Of a DNA stretch of 43,137 nucleotides, positions 16,768 to 25,051 are shown piece by piece. Numbering within the stretch: the first letter of the stretch is position 1; each line of letters begins with the position of its first letter. Under the pieces are notes generated by a model that made no database searches, had not been told where the DNA came from, and saw only the letters and a program-made list of their open reading frames with translations. Source of the stretch: a virus; IMG/VR virus record IMGVR_UViG_3300025853_000188, positions 1 to 43,137 of that record; one strand, written 5' to 3'. The translations under genes and the position numbers were made by a program.

Positions 16768-17180
16768 GTGATTCCAAAAGAGTTTTCAGTGTCACGTGTA
16801 TTGACGATGATCCTAATACGATAGAATTAATGACGTTAATTTGTTCTCGACGAACTGACATTAAATTAACAACATTTATAAATCCTGTTAAAGCATACTC
16901 TGCACTAAAACATTTAATAGATAATAATAATAGTCCTGATATTGTTGTTATCGATCGAAAGATGCCCTATCTTCCGGGAGAACAATTAAATGTGATGTTA
17001 AAGCACTTAGATCCTGATTTATTTTCCGTATTATACACATCGGAAAATAACAATACCATATTGAAATATGATAAGAGTATCTATAAGTTTGATCATACTT
17101 ATATTAAGTGTGGAAGGATGATGATTAATGAAATAATAGACGATATTATAAAAAATAAGTTGACAAAAGAGAATGCATAA
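16764..17180 (+). CDS. Stand-alone response-regulator receiver (CheY-like) protein
   Basis: The 138-residue protein shows the full REC residue set. TCIDDDPNTIEL near residues 11-22 gives the acidic pocket. DIVVIDRKMPYLPGEQL near 59-75 carries the phospho-acceptor Asp (VVIDRKMP). VLYTSENN near 90-97 gives the switch Thr/Ser, and YIKCGR near 113-118 gives the conserved Lys. No output domain is attached. In bacteria such proteins receive phosphate from a sensor kinase and work by protein contact. It overlaps the membrane coiled-coil gene by 4 bases, so the pair may act together. Whether it intercepts host two-component signalling or serves in the virion is unknown. Confidence 0.75.
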   Translation: MSDSKRVFSVTCIDDDPNTIELMTLICSRRTDIKLTTFINPVKAYSALKHLIDNNNSPDIVVIDRKMPYLPGEQLNVMLKHLDPDLFSVLYTSENNNTILKYDKSIYKFDHTYIKCGRMMINEIIDDIIKNKLTKENA

Positions 17181-17188
17181 TATATAAT
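17160..17188 (+). promoter_or_regulatory. Strong sigma70-like leaderless promoter of the Mom-like gene
   Basis: TTGACA (17160-17165), 17 bases, TATAAT (17183-17188): both boxes match consensus. ATG 17196 is 7 bases after the -10. The -35 lies inside the end of the receiver gene. Confidence 0.75.
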
Positions 17189-17195
17189 ATTCCAT

Positions 17196-17984
17196 ATGGA
17201 AAATGAAGAATATGTTGATACTTCAAAGGTATATATAAGAGAAATATCATCTAAAATTGCAAAAGAACTTATTGTAAAAAACCATTATTCTCATGCGTGG
17301 ACGATGTGTAGTTTACCTATGGGTATATTTTATAAATCAGACAAACAAGATGCTCATTTTGATTACGGAGATGAAAATCTTGATTTGATTGGGGTATGTG
17401 TATTTGGGAATCCCGTTGGTCGAAGTGCAGCCGCTTCTTTTTCATCTGAAGTAAAGCTCGGTGAAGTATATGAACTTACTAGGTTATGGATTGCTGATGG
17501 ATATGGGAAGAATATCGAAAGTTATGTAATAGCACAATGTTTTAAATATATCAAACAACATAGACCACACATCAAAGTAATTCTCAGTTACTCTGACAGT
17601 GAACAAGGACATATGGGTGGAATTTATAAAGCTACTAATGCTTACTATCAAGGAACTCAGATTGCTTTGATGCCTAATTTTTCCATATCAGTAACCAAAG
17701 ATCCTTATGATTGGATTCATTCTAGGACTGCCTTTGAGAAGTTTGGAAGTCATAACATAGAGAAACTAAAGAAGGCTATTGGTCATACATTCTGGCGTAA
17801 ACAGGAGAGTGGCAAACATAGATATTTTTGGATATTGACCAATAAAAAGGAAAAGGCTAAAATTCTAAAAACTTTGAAACACCCTACTCAAAAATACCCT
17901 ACTGACCCAGAAATGTTTAATTATCCCGTTACAGAACATTTCGTTGAATCTAAAAATGAGTTAAAAAATCCATTTTTTGATTAG
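17196..17984 (+). CDS. Mom-like DNA-modification protein
   Basis: A 262-residue protein with the Mom signature in its middle: VYELTRLWIADGYGKNIES, then VILSYSDSEQGHMGGIYKAT and NAYYQGTQ. Mu Mom and relatives share the (L/I)-x-R-L start, the S-Y-(S/A)-D...GH.G.IY.A.N.....G block and an acyltransferase-like (GNAT) fold. Mu Mom converts adenine in DNA to N6-(1-acetamido) or a methylcarbamoyl-type adenine, which blocks restriction enzymes. Here it probably protects phage DNA early in infection, since a consensus promoter drives it. The C-terminal ~70 residues (KHRYFWILTNKKEKAK) are basic and could bind DNA. The modified base and the donor are not visible from sequence. Confidence 0.7.
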   Translation: MENEEYVDTSKVYIREISSKIAKELIVKNHYSHAWTMCSLPMGIFYKSDKQDAHFDYGDENLDLIGVCVFGNPVGRSAAASFSSEVKLGEVYELTRLWIADGYGKNIESYVIAQCFKYIKQHRPHIKVILSYSDSEQGHMGGIYKATNAYYQGTQIALMPNFSISVTKDPYDWIHSRTAFEKFGSHNIEKLKKAIGHTFWRKQESGKHRYFWILTNKKEKAKILKTLKHPTQKYPTDPEMFNYPVTEHFVESKNELKNPFFD

Positions 17985-17988
17985 TGCC

Positions 17989-18001
17989 TATATTTATAGG
18001 C
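17989..18001 (+). promoter_or_regulatory. Candidate late promoter, leaderless type
   Basis: TATATTTATA at 17989-17998, 3 bases, ATG 18002. This supports ATG 18002 as the start over the GTG at 17984, which overlaps the previous stop. Confidence 0.5.
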
Positions 18002-18463
18002 ATGACTGATATACAGATCAAAAAACTTTTAAAAGAGGAAATTCGTAGGCAGTTGGGAGAATCTGCTACGGATGAAATGGTCGAGGGTATGCTTGACCGA
18101 ATGAAAGCTAAGGCTAAAGGTGCTGTTGCCGGAGTCAAAGGAGCGGCTGGTGCTGTTAAAGACAAAGCATTAGGAAAAGGTAAAAAGGGACAATCGTTCA
18201 AGGATACCGTTAAACAAGGATATAAAAAATCCTCTGAGAAAGTAGCCACTTCTTCTATAGTGGGAAAACATTTTGGGAATATATCCAAAGAATTTTCTGA
18301 TTTTCAAAATGACATGACTAAACTTTTGAAATTAGAACCGTCTAAGAGCTTCAATGAATTTATTGCTAATATGCAAGAGATCGATCCTGATTTGGTAGAA
18401 CCTATTTCAAAAATATATATAACATTTACTAAATTGAAACAACAAGAAGATAAAAAGAAGTAA
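18002..18463 (+). CDS. Probable internal virion protein with N-terminal capsid-targeting-like helix
   Basis: A 153-residue basic protein. It begins MTDIQIKKLLKEEIRRQLGE, an amphipathic helix. Similar starts occur in the proteins at 18463, 20721 and 21024. A Lys/Ala/Gly-rich region follows (AKAKGAVAGVKGAAGAVKDK), then a helical C-terminus. In T4, internal head proteins carry such N-terminal helices as capsid-targeting sequences cut by the prohead protease. ATG 18002 is selected because the late-type element ends 3 bases before it. Its stop runs into the next start (TAATG). Function is inferred from these shared traits only. Confidence 0.5.
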   Translation: MTDIQIKKLLKEEIRRQLGESATDEMVEGMLDRMKAKAKGAVAGVKGAAGAVKDKALGKGKKGQSFKDTVKQGYKKSSEKVATSSIVGKHFGNISKEFSDFQNDMTKLLKLEPSKSFNEFIANMQEIDPDLVEPISKIYITFTKLKQQEDKKK

Positions 18464-20694
18464 TGAGAAATTTAAAAACATTAATTACCGAAGATCGTGT
18501 TTTGAGAGATTTACTTGGGGAGTCTCATTACAAACAATTAACAACTTCTGAAAAATCCGATATATTTGAAGCAGCTGATGTATTTCGTTCATATTTAGAT
18601 GAACTACATCGTGAACTCAGTTCAGATCAAACATTAATCAATGAGGGAATCTTTGATAGAGCCAAAGCTCAGTTTTCTGGAACTATTGCTGGTGCTAAAC
18701 AATTAGGAAAAAATTTATCTGGTAAAGATGCTGTTGATCCAGCTGCTGCTAAAAAAATGGCAATGATCAACAATAGAATTGATACTTTTAAGAAAAATCT
18801 TGGAACACATTCTGCTAAAATGTTAGCTGATTTGGCTAAAGGTGGATTTGATCCTAAAGTTGTTAAAAAATTAAATACGTTTGTAGAAAAGAATTTAAAA
18901 GAAACTCATGGTATAACGATAAAAGACACTAGCATAATGGCTAGGTTGTCTGATACTGCTGGTGGAGTTAGTAAAGCTGCATTGAAAGCGTCAATGCCAA
19001 TCATTCAGAAAGTGATTAAAGAGTTTGGTGCTAAGATGGATGCTTTGTATCAGAAGTCTGGCCCAATCAAAGGATTTGACGATAAATACAAAAAAATGAT
19101 TACTTCGCTTAAAGCGAAACATCCTGAAGCTACCAAAGCGTTATCTAAATTTTCTAAATTTGCACTTAAACATAAAAGTAAGGGAACTATCATAATTGGT
19201 GGTTTGGTTGCTTTGATGACTGCTGCTGGAGCTACTGGTCCAATGGCACCATTAATTGTTGGTGTTGGTATGAGAGGTATGTTCGGTTTACTTGCTGGTG
19301 AACCTCCTGCTAAGGCATTTGGAAAAGCAGCTATTACTGCTCTGGTAGGTAAATTTGTTGGTGGTGAAATAAAAGAATTTTTCGGTGGATTGTTTGATGG
19401 TGTTTCTGTGGGTGGTGCTGGTGATGCGGCTGCTGAAGCTGGTTCTGAGGCAGCATCTGAAGCGATGGGAGAATTAAGTGGGGATGTTGAATTGTGGAAG
19501 AGTAATATAGCAAGTCGCATTCAAGATGCAATTGACAATCAAGATTTTGAAGTTAGTGATTCTCCTAATGGCGGAAATACAATAAAAGGATTCCATGCTT
19601 CTGGAGTATTAAATAGTTTATCGGATGAAGACAAAAAATTATTGATATATTCAATGTCAAGAACAGATTCGTCTATGAGTGCTGATATGGCAAGGGAAAA
19701 ACTTAATATGTATTTCACGCAAATTGCTTCGGGACAAGCTGACTCTGAGAAGATAGGTGAATTTTTAGGAAGAAGGCTTGAAGGAAAGGCTAGACGGGCT
19801 GCTGAAGCTGGAAATGAAAAAGCAATTGATATGTTAAATAAATTACTTGATGGCGCTGAATCATCTAATAAAGGAGAAATTGGAATGGATGGGAGTGTTA
19901 CTGATTCCGGTGGTGATGTTGAAGATGCGGCCACAGAAGCGGGATCGGGGGCTGCTGGGGAAGCCATGTCTTCTGAAGAATTATATAAATCTAATTTAGA
20001 ATTAGCTTCGCTGGCTAAAATTGAGTCGGTGGATGATTTAAGCCGATATATACGTGAGCTTCCAAAAGAACAAAAAACGGAAGTTTTTAAACATTTGGGA
20101 TTAAAAGGGCAGACTCCAGAATTGATTCAGTCGTTTGCAGATTCTATAAATGACACAGGAGTTGACCCAGAGGAATTAGCAAAAGCGTTGACGAAAGCAG
20201 AGGTTAGTCCTGACGATCTTGGACAAACAACTGATTTTTCCGTTGATGATGTTAAACAAAAATATCCTGAACTTGAAGGAAAAATGGGATTAAGCTCTGA
20301 TGGTGATTTATTAGCAGCTGGTAAAATGATAGATAATTATGGAATTGATGAAGATCAAGTGAAAACAATTGCTATGAGTAAAAACATAGAAGATCTATCT
20401 GACAAACAAATGGAATTTTTATCAAAAAATGCAAATCAATATGAATTAGGAAAAACTGTAAACTTAATGGGAATTCCTGACGATGATTTAATATCGGTCA
20501 TGAAAAAACATGATTTGGATTTGAGTGATATGAAAATGTTATATCTTGATAAAACAGGAATTGCTCCCGATCAATATGTTGGTCCGAAATTGTATATGAA
20601 GGCAGTAACTCAACTGATTGATGACAATGGAGGTAATAAAAGTATTAACGGTAGAGCATTAGCCAATAAGATTGCTGAATTATCTGGAAAGTAG
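18463..20694 (+). CDS. Large probable virion protein with hydrophobic domain and internal repeat
   Basis: A 743-residue protein. The N-terminus (MRNLKTLITEDRVLRDLLGE) is another short amphipathic helix with a LITE-type protease motif. Residues ~240-300 form a Gly/Ala-rich hydrophobic region (IIIGGLVALMTAAGATGPMA) able to enter a membrane. Two related segments lie near residues 320-350 and 485-515: DAAAEAGSEAASEAM...ELWKSNIAS and DAATEAGSGAAGEAM...ELYKSNLELAS. The C-terminal third is Asp/Glu-rich and helical. Such features fit a packaged or injected virion protein that forms a membrane passage. No enzyme motif is visible. Transcription should read through from 18002. Confidence 0.5.
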   Translation: MRNLKTLITEDRVLRDLLGESHYKQLTTSEKSDIFEAADVFRSYLDELHRELSSDQTLINEGIFDRAKAQFSGTIAGAKQLGKNLSGKDAVDPAAAKKMAMINNRIDTFKKNLGTHSAKMLADLAKGGFDPKVVKKLNTFVEKNLKETHGITIKDTSIMARLSDTAGGVSKAALKASMPIIQKVIKEFGAKMDALYQKSGPIKGFDDKYKKMITSLKAKHPEATKALSKFSKFALKHKSKGTIIIGGLVALMTAAGATGPMAPLIVGVGMRGMFGLLAGEPPAKAFGKAAITALVGKFVGGEIKEFFGGLFDGVSVGGAGDAAAEAGSEAASEAMGELSGDVELWKSNIASRIQDAIDNQDFEVSDSPNGGNTIKGFHASGVLNSLSDEDKKLLIYSMSRTDSSMSADMAREKLNMYFTQIASGQADSEKIGEFLGRRLEGKARRAAEAGNEKAIDMLNKLLDGAESSNKGEIGMDGSVTDSGGDVEDAATEAGSGAAGEAMSSEELYKSNLELASLAKIESVDDLSRYIRELPKEQKTEVFKHLGLKGQTPELIQSFADSINDTGVDPEELAKALTKAEVSPDDLGQTTDFSVDDVKQKYPELEGKMGLSSDGDLLAAGKMIDNYGIDEDQVKTIAMSKNIEDLSDKQMEFLSKNANQYELGKTVNLMGIPDDDLISVMKKHDLDLSDMKMLYLDKTGIAPDQYVGPKLYMKAVTQLIDDNGGNKSINGRALANKIAELSGK

Positions 20695-20720
20695 TTTTTT
20701 ATAGACGATTTTTAAGGAAT

Positions 20721-21002
20721 ATGAAAAAACAAGAATTGAAACAAATAATAAAAGAGTGTATCATAGAAGAGGGATTCGTTGGTGATACTGGAAAATTCAT
20801 AGGCAAAAGTTTTAAGAATGTTGGAAAAGGAATGGGAAAGCTTGCTTTAAAAGGAGCAGGCATTTTAAGTTCTGCTGCTATTATGACAGCCGCCAAAGCT
20901 GCTGGTTGGGGTGCTTCTGAGGTTGAACGTTTAGCAAAAGAATTAATGCAAAAATCACAAGAAATGAAAGCGTTGGAGGAACAGAGAAAACGTTTAAAAT
21001 AA
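20721..21002 (+). CDS. Small basic probable virion protein
   Basis: A 93-residue protein that starts with the shared helix type (MKKQELKQIIKECIIEEGF). A Gly/Lys-rich amphipathic or membrane-active middle follows (GKGMGKLALKGAGILSSAAI), then a coiled-coil C-terminus (EVERLAKELMQKSQEMKALE). A good ribosome site AAGGA lies 6 bases before the ATG, unlike the leaderless neighbours. It sits between two probable virion genes and is likely packaged or membrane-active; that is inference. Confidence 0.5.
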   Translation: MKKQELKQIIKECIIEEGFVGDTGKFIGKSFKNVGKGMGKLALKGAGILSSAAIMTAAKAAGWGASEVERLAKELMQKSQEMKALEEQRKRLK

Positions 21003-21010
21003 AATACATT

Positions 21011-21023
21011 TATATTTATAGTC
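21011..21023 (+). promoter_or_regulatory. Candidate late promoter, leaderless type
   Basis: TATATTTATA at 21011-21020, 3 bases, ATG 21024. It is identical to the element at 17989. Confidence 0.5.
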
Positions 21024-22175
21024 ATGAACGAAAAAATAAATACAATTCGCAAACACATTCGTAAACTTGTGTCTGAACAAATCAACACCGATCGTCGTAT
21101 GGTTGGTGAATTGGAACAGATGAACAAGTCGATTCAATCTTTAGACAAAAACTATAGAGCGTTAATCAATAATTCATTTTCACGTATCGTATTAGATGAT
21201 GGAAATGGCGGTAAACTATTTGACGTTCAGTTATATCCTGTTGTGGATTCTATGGATAATTGTTATGACATGAGAGCATACATTCATTCTGCTAACAGAA
21301 TTTTCCGTAAAGGATTGGGTTGTGATGAAGTTTGTGATTTTATTAAAGACGAGTTGAAAGATTTAATCGACGGTGATCCAACATATATTAAAAATTTCAA
21401 CAAAGGAAAGCGTCCTTATGAAAAAGACGGTGACTACGAATACAAACCAACCGCATTAGCGGAAGCTAAAAAGAAACAGAAATTGCAAGAAAGTGTTACC
21501 ATGCAATGTGGACGGTGTGGGGACTATTATGGATCTGACTATGAGTGGGAAGAAGCAGGTTATCCTAAGTGTGGGAATTGTGGAGGTAATTACCAAGCTG
21601 AAAGTGATTACGATGATTACGACGAAAGCGAATACAATGAGGGTAAATTAACTAAATCAACTAATAATATTGCTGAAGGCAAAAAGAAAAAAGAAGACAA
21701 ATGTGATTGTGATTCTACCGTTGGTGACATGGAAGAAGTCAAAAAAACAAAACGTCAAGAAGAATTTGAAGGAAAAGACTTAGAAGAAGTTGCTTTTGAA
21801 GAGTTGTTGCCAGGAATTGGATTAGAAGAACTTGCTGATAAAATAGAAAATGCTGTTTGGGGTGCTATAAAAAGAGCCGGTGAAGAAAAACACAAGAAAA
21901 CTGCTAAAGCAGACCACGATGTTAAAAATTTAAATGCTGATAAACACACAACTTCAGCTAAAAAACGTCAGTCTGCTAAAACAGATAAAATGAAAGACAA
22001 ACCTAAGAAGCATGAAACCAGTCATAAACTAAAAGGTAAAGATTCTAAGGTTAACACTCCGAAATTAAAAGATCTTGCAAAAGATTCTCGCAAAGCGGAA
22101 AAAACTACATATGGAGTTCATCCCAAAAACGACAAAGACGAAGAATATAAACCTTCTAAAAAATCAAAAAAATAA
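21024..22175 (+). CDS. Zinc-ribbon protein with histone-like Lys-rich tail, probable head-internal protein
   Basis: A 383-residue protein. It begins with the shared type of N-terminal helix (MNEKINTIRKHIRKLVSEQI). Near residues 160-185 it has two CxxC pairs (MQCGRCGDYYG and YPKCGNCGGNY), a zinc ribbon. Another Cys-rich acidic bit is DKCDCDSTVGD. The last ~100 residues are almost all Lys, Asp, Thr, Ser and Ala (KKRQSAKTDKMKDKPKKHE), like a histone tail, and should bind DNA. A late-type element precedes the start and a terminator follows at 22194. A packaged DNA-binding protein is likely. Cleavage at LxE or IxE motifs by a prohead protease is possible. Confidence 0.55.
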   Translation: MNEKINTIRKHIRKLVSEQINTDRRMVGELEQMNKSIQSLDKNYRALINNSFSRIVLDDGNGGKLFDVQLYPVVDSMDNCYDMRAYIHSANRIFRKGLGCDEVCDFIKDELKDLIDGDPTYIKNFNKGKRPYEKDGDYEYKPTALAEAKKKQKLQESVTMQCGRCGDYYGSDYEWEEAGYPKCGNCGGNYQAESDYDDYDESEYNEGKLTKSTNNIAEGKKKKEDKCDCDSTVGDMEEVKKTKRQEEFEGKDLEEVAFEELLPGIGLEELADKIENAVWGAIKRAGEEKHKKTAKADHDVKNLNADKHTTSAKKRQSAKTDKMKDKPKKHETSHKLKGKDSKVNTPKLKDLAKDSRKAEKTTYGVHPKNDKDEEYKPSKKSKK

Positions 22176-22193
22176 AATAAACCTTTGATTGAA

Positions 22194-22225
22194 AACCCGC
22201 TAAATTATAAAAAGCGGGTTTTTTT
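22194..22225 (+). terminator. Rho-independent terminator
   Basis: AACCCGCT (22194-22201) pairs with AGCGGGTT (22213-22220), followed by a T-run. It closes the virion-type block and separates it from the rIIA-like gene. Confidence 0.88.
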
Positions 22226-22246
22226 GTGCATTTTTTAAAAAAAGTG

Positions 22247-22275
22247 TTGACTTTTTATAATTCGTGATGTAATAT
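22247..22275 (+). promoter_or_regulatory. Sigma70-like leaderless promoter of the rIIA-like gene
   Basis: TTGACT (22247-22252), 17 bases, TAATAT (22270-22275), then 7 bases to ATG 22283. Confidence 0.6.
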
Positions 22276-22282
22276 ATTAATC

Positions 22283-24415
22283 ATGAAATACAATGAATCT
22301 GAAATAACTTCTAAAAATACGTTTTCTATTAAGGCAACGTCTCGTTCCTTTGCTATTTTGTCAAAGGGAATTTACACTTGTGAAATATCCCCTCCGATTA
22401 GAGAGTTAGCAACAAACGCTTATGACAGTCATGTGGCTGCTGGTAAAACAGACGTTCCGTTTGAAGTTCATTTGCCAAGCGAAACTGAACCATATTTCTC
22501 TGTTCGTGATTATGGGGTTGGAATGAACGTAGAGGAAATTCAACGTATTTATACAACATATTTTGAAAGCACCAAAACACAAAGCAACGATTATGTTGGT
22601 TGTTTGGGGTTGGGAAGTAAATCTCCATTTTGTTACACTGATAAATTTTCGGTGGATTCTTTTCAAAACGGAAAAAGACACTATACCGAATGTTTTTTGA
22701 AAGAAGGAATTCCGTCATACACTCCAATTGAAACCGAAAATACAACTGAAGATAATGGCATGCTCATTAAGTTTTCTGTGAAGTCAAATGACATTTATAC
22801 ATTTAACCGAAAAGCTACTGAAATTTACAATAGATTTTTAAGTCGCCCAAAAATTGTAGGCGGTAACGATACATTTGAATATAAAGAAGTCAAACATTCA
22901 TATTCAGGCGATGGGTGGGCTTTAATCGATGGTGAATATAATTCACAATCTCATGCTATCATGGGAAATATTGCTTATCCAATTTCTTCTGATAAATTGA
23001 AATTAAATTCATATTCAAGTAACGAAGATGAAAAGAAGATTTTCGCGTTAATTCGTTGTGGAGTTGATGTGACATTTGGTATTGGTGAGTTAGAAGTCGC
23101 TGCAAGTCGTGAATCATTACATTTCGACGGTGATACCATCAATAATGTCAAATCTAAATTGTTACTTGTATTTGGCGAACTGGAATCGTTAATTGGAGAA
23201 AAGTTCTTGAAATGTAACTCTAAATGGGAAGCTATTTGCTTGTATTATGAGTTATACAATGGATCTATGTTTGATTCTTCAATGAGGAATATTTTTAATA
23301 AATTTAAATTCAAATACAAAACACAGGAGATTAATTCTTATGTTTTTAATTTCCGTAGTTTATTGAATGTTAGAGATTATATAACATACACTAGATTTCA
23401 TTATGGATCTCCGAATCAATATAGATGTGATTCTGTTAAGAAGGTTAGAAGAAAGTCAGCGGATGATATTTCTTGTAACAAGAATGTTATGTTCGTAATT
23501 GATGATCTAAAAACTGGCGGAATTTCACGTATTAGATTTTTCATTGAAAATAATAAGGAAAAAATTGTATATGTTCTTGACGGACGCAATGATTCTGCTT
23601 TGTTACAATCTCTCGGATATTCACGTGATAATGTGGTCAATACTTCAACTCTTGAAAAACCTCCGGTGGTAAAACGAGATAAATCAAAAACTCGTATACC
23701 TTCTATTAAAGTTTTAAAAGAATATATCAGCGATTATTCAGTAACTCAAAATTGGAAAAAACAATCGATTGATGATGTTAATACTGGAACCTATTTTTAC
23801 ATTGAGTTGGATCGAAATGATATGATAAATTCTGTGTCTGGAAAAGGAATTTCATATCATGTTATGGAAAGAATCATTGAAGAGTTTAAATTACAGAAAA
23901 TAATTTCCGGTGATTTCGTTTTATATGGGTTAAATAAAGTTAATGTTAAAAAATATGGAAAATTGAAAAATTGGAAAAGTTTTATTCATTTTATTTATAC
24001 ATCCATATTCAAATATTTCAGCAAATTAGATTTATCGACGGTATTATCCGATAAAGAATTTTATGCAAACCATCAAATGGTTATCTCTGAGATGGTTAAA
24101 TTGTCTGACTTACTTAAAGAAGATTCTATGTATTTCAATAAGCTGTATACCGATCTTGTTAATTTTATGGAATTTAAGAATGTATTAAGTTTACATTCAA
24201 AGATGATTATGATTTCAGATAATCTTTCTGTTACTCCGTATTTAGTAGAACAATCTTTTGAACCTTCTTTGGATTTGGATTTGTATACTGAAACTGTTAA
24301 CAATTATCCAATGTTGAGATTTGTAAATGAAAAATTAAACTCATATCGTGGAATTGATGATAACGAAGCGACATGTGCTAAAGAATATGTTAAATTAATT
24401 GAAAACACACTGTAA
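22283..24415 (+). CDS. rIIA: rIIA-like GHKL ATPase
   Basis: A 710-residue protein with a GHKL (Hsp90/MutL/histidine-kinase type) ATP-binding domain in the first ~200 residues: IRELATNAYDSHVAAGK carries the N-box Asn, VRDYGVGMNVEEI the G1 box, and NDYVGCLGLGSKSPF the G2/lid. The order and wording match T4 rIIA (725 aa), whose protein acts at the membrane and helps the phage escape exclusion by the lambda Rex system. The C-terminal ~400 residues are poorly conserved and show no known domain. It is first in a row of small genes, and a leaderless sigma70-type promoter suggests early expression. Confidence 0.8.
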   Translation: MKYNESEITSKNTFSIKATSRSFAILSKGIYTCEISPPIRELATNAYDSHVAAGKTDVPFEVHLPSETEPYFSVRDYGVGMNVEEIQRIYTTYFESTKTQSNDYVGCLGLGSKSPFCYTDKFSVDSFQNGKRHYTECFLKEGIPSYTPIETENTTEDNGMLIKFSVKSNDIYTFNRKATEIYNRFLSRPKIVGGNDTFEYKEVKHSYSGDGWALIDGEYNSQSHAIMGNIAYPISSDKLKLNSYSSNEDEKKIFALIRCGVDVTFGIGELEVAASRESLHFDGDTINNVKSKLLLVFGELESLIGEKFLKCNSKWEAICLYYELYNGSMFDSSMRNIFNKFKFKYKTQEINSYVFNFRSLLNVRDYITYTRFHYGSPNQYRCDSVKKVRRKSADDISCNKNVMFVIDDLKTGGISRIRFFIENNKEKIVYVLDGRNDSALLQSLGYSRDNVVNTSTLEKPPVVKRDKSKTRIPSIKVLKEYISDYSVTQNWKKQSIDDVNTGTYFYIELDRNDMINSVSGKGISYHVMERIIEEFKLQKIISGDFVLYGLNKVNVKKYGKLKNWKSFIHFIYTSIFKYFSKLDLSTVLSDKEFYANHQMVISEMVKLSDLLKEDSMYFNKLYTDLVNFMEFKNVLSLHSKMIMISDNLSVTPYLVEQSFEPSLDLDLYTETVNNYPMLRFVNEKLNSYRGIDDNEATCAKEYVKLIENTL

Positions 24416-24431
24416 ATAAAAAGGTATAAAA

Positions 24432-24776
24432 ATGAAAAATAAAACAAAAAGAAAAAAACTAATTATCGAATGGCCTACTAATAGTTTTACCATTCAAGAT
24501 ATACAATCGTTACATCCTGATGCTAAGAATATTACATTGCGGTATCGAATTAATAAAGCGTTAGAAAATAATGTAATTACTTGTATAGGAAACAATACGC
24601 CTTCTATGGGCAGACCTACATTGGTATTTTGTAAGACTGTCAGGTTGGATGAGTGTTTAAAAGAGTCTGTAGAAAATGGCGTTGTGATAAATGAAGAGTT
24701 TGAGGATTATATCGTCGAAGTCGTAAAAGTATCCGATGTAAAACATTTAATCAACGAAAATACTGTAAAAGTATGA
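24432..24776 (+). CDS. Small winged-helix-like protein
   Basis: A 114-residue protein. A basic N-terminus (KNKTKRKKLIIEWP) precedes a likely winged-helix region: SFTIQDIQSLHPDAKNITLR, then NKALENNVITCIG and SMGRPTLVF. The 'GRP' turn is typical of a wing. The acidic C-terminus could bind a partner. It lies directly after the rIIA-like gene, where rIIB (which has an N-terminal HTH) sits in T4, but I see no real rIIB similarity. AAAGG about 9 bases before the ATG is a ribosome site. The stop overlaps the next start (ATGA). DNA binding is inferred. Confidence 0.5.
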   Translation: MKNKTKRKKLIIEWPTNSFTIQDIQSLHPDAKNITLRYRINKALENNVITCIGNNTPSMGRPTLVFCKTVRLDECLKESVENGVVINEEFEDYIVEVVKVSDVKHLINENTVKV

Positions 24777-25045
24777 TTGCTTCATTTATATCATTATTTC
24801 TATGTTTAGGGTTATCTTCTACGATTATTCTTTATAGTTTAATCGTATTAGGTCTTCCGATTGAAATAACTGCTAATAATATAGGAGCGTCTTCTGCTAT
24901 ATTATTTGTAATTATTACATTATTATCCACGTGCATTGTAACTTCCATGAAGATATTTTCAAATGGCCGAGACAAAGAAGCTGCTGAACAATTTTCTAAA
25001 ATCAAGAAACAAATGGAAGAAAAAGGCGGTTCTTTTGATAATTAG
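24773..25045 (+). CDS. Small membrane protein with two transmembrane segments
   Basis: A 90-residue protein with two hydrophobic segments (residues ~2-28 and ~38-60: FISLFLCLGLSSTIILYSLI and SAILFVIITLLSTCIVTSMK). A charged cytoplasmic tail follows (EAAEQFSKIKKQMEEKG). It overlaps the previous gene by 4 bases and sits in the rIIA-like transcription unit. Size and topology fit a holin, antiholin or exclusion-type membrane protein, but nothing more specific can be said. Confidence 0.55.
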   Translation: MIASFISLFLCLGLSSTIILYSLIVLGLPIEITANNIGASSAILFVIITLLSTCIVTSMKIFSNGRDKEAAEQFSKIKKQMEEKGGSFDN

Positions 25046-25051
25046 TAGTAT

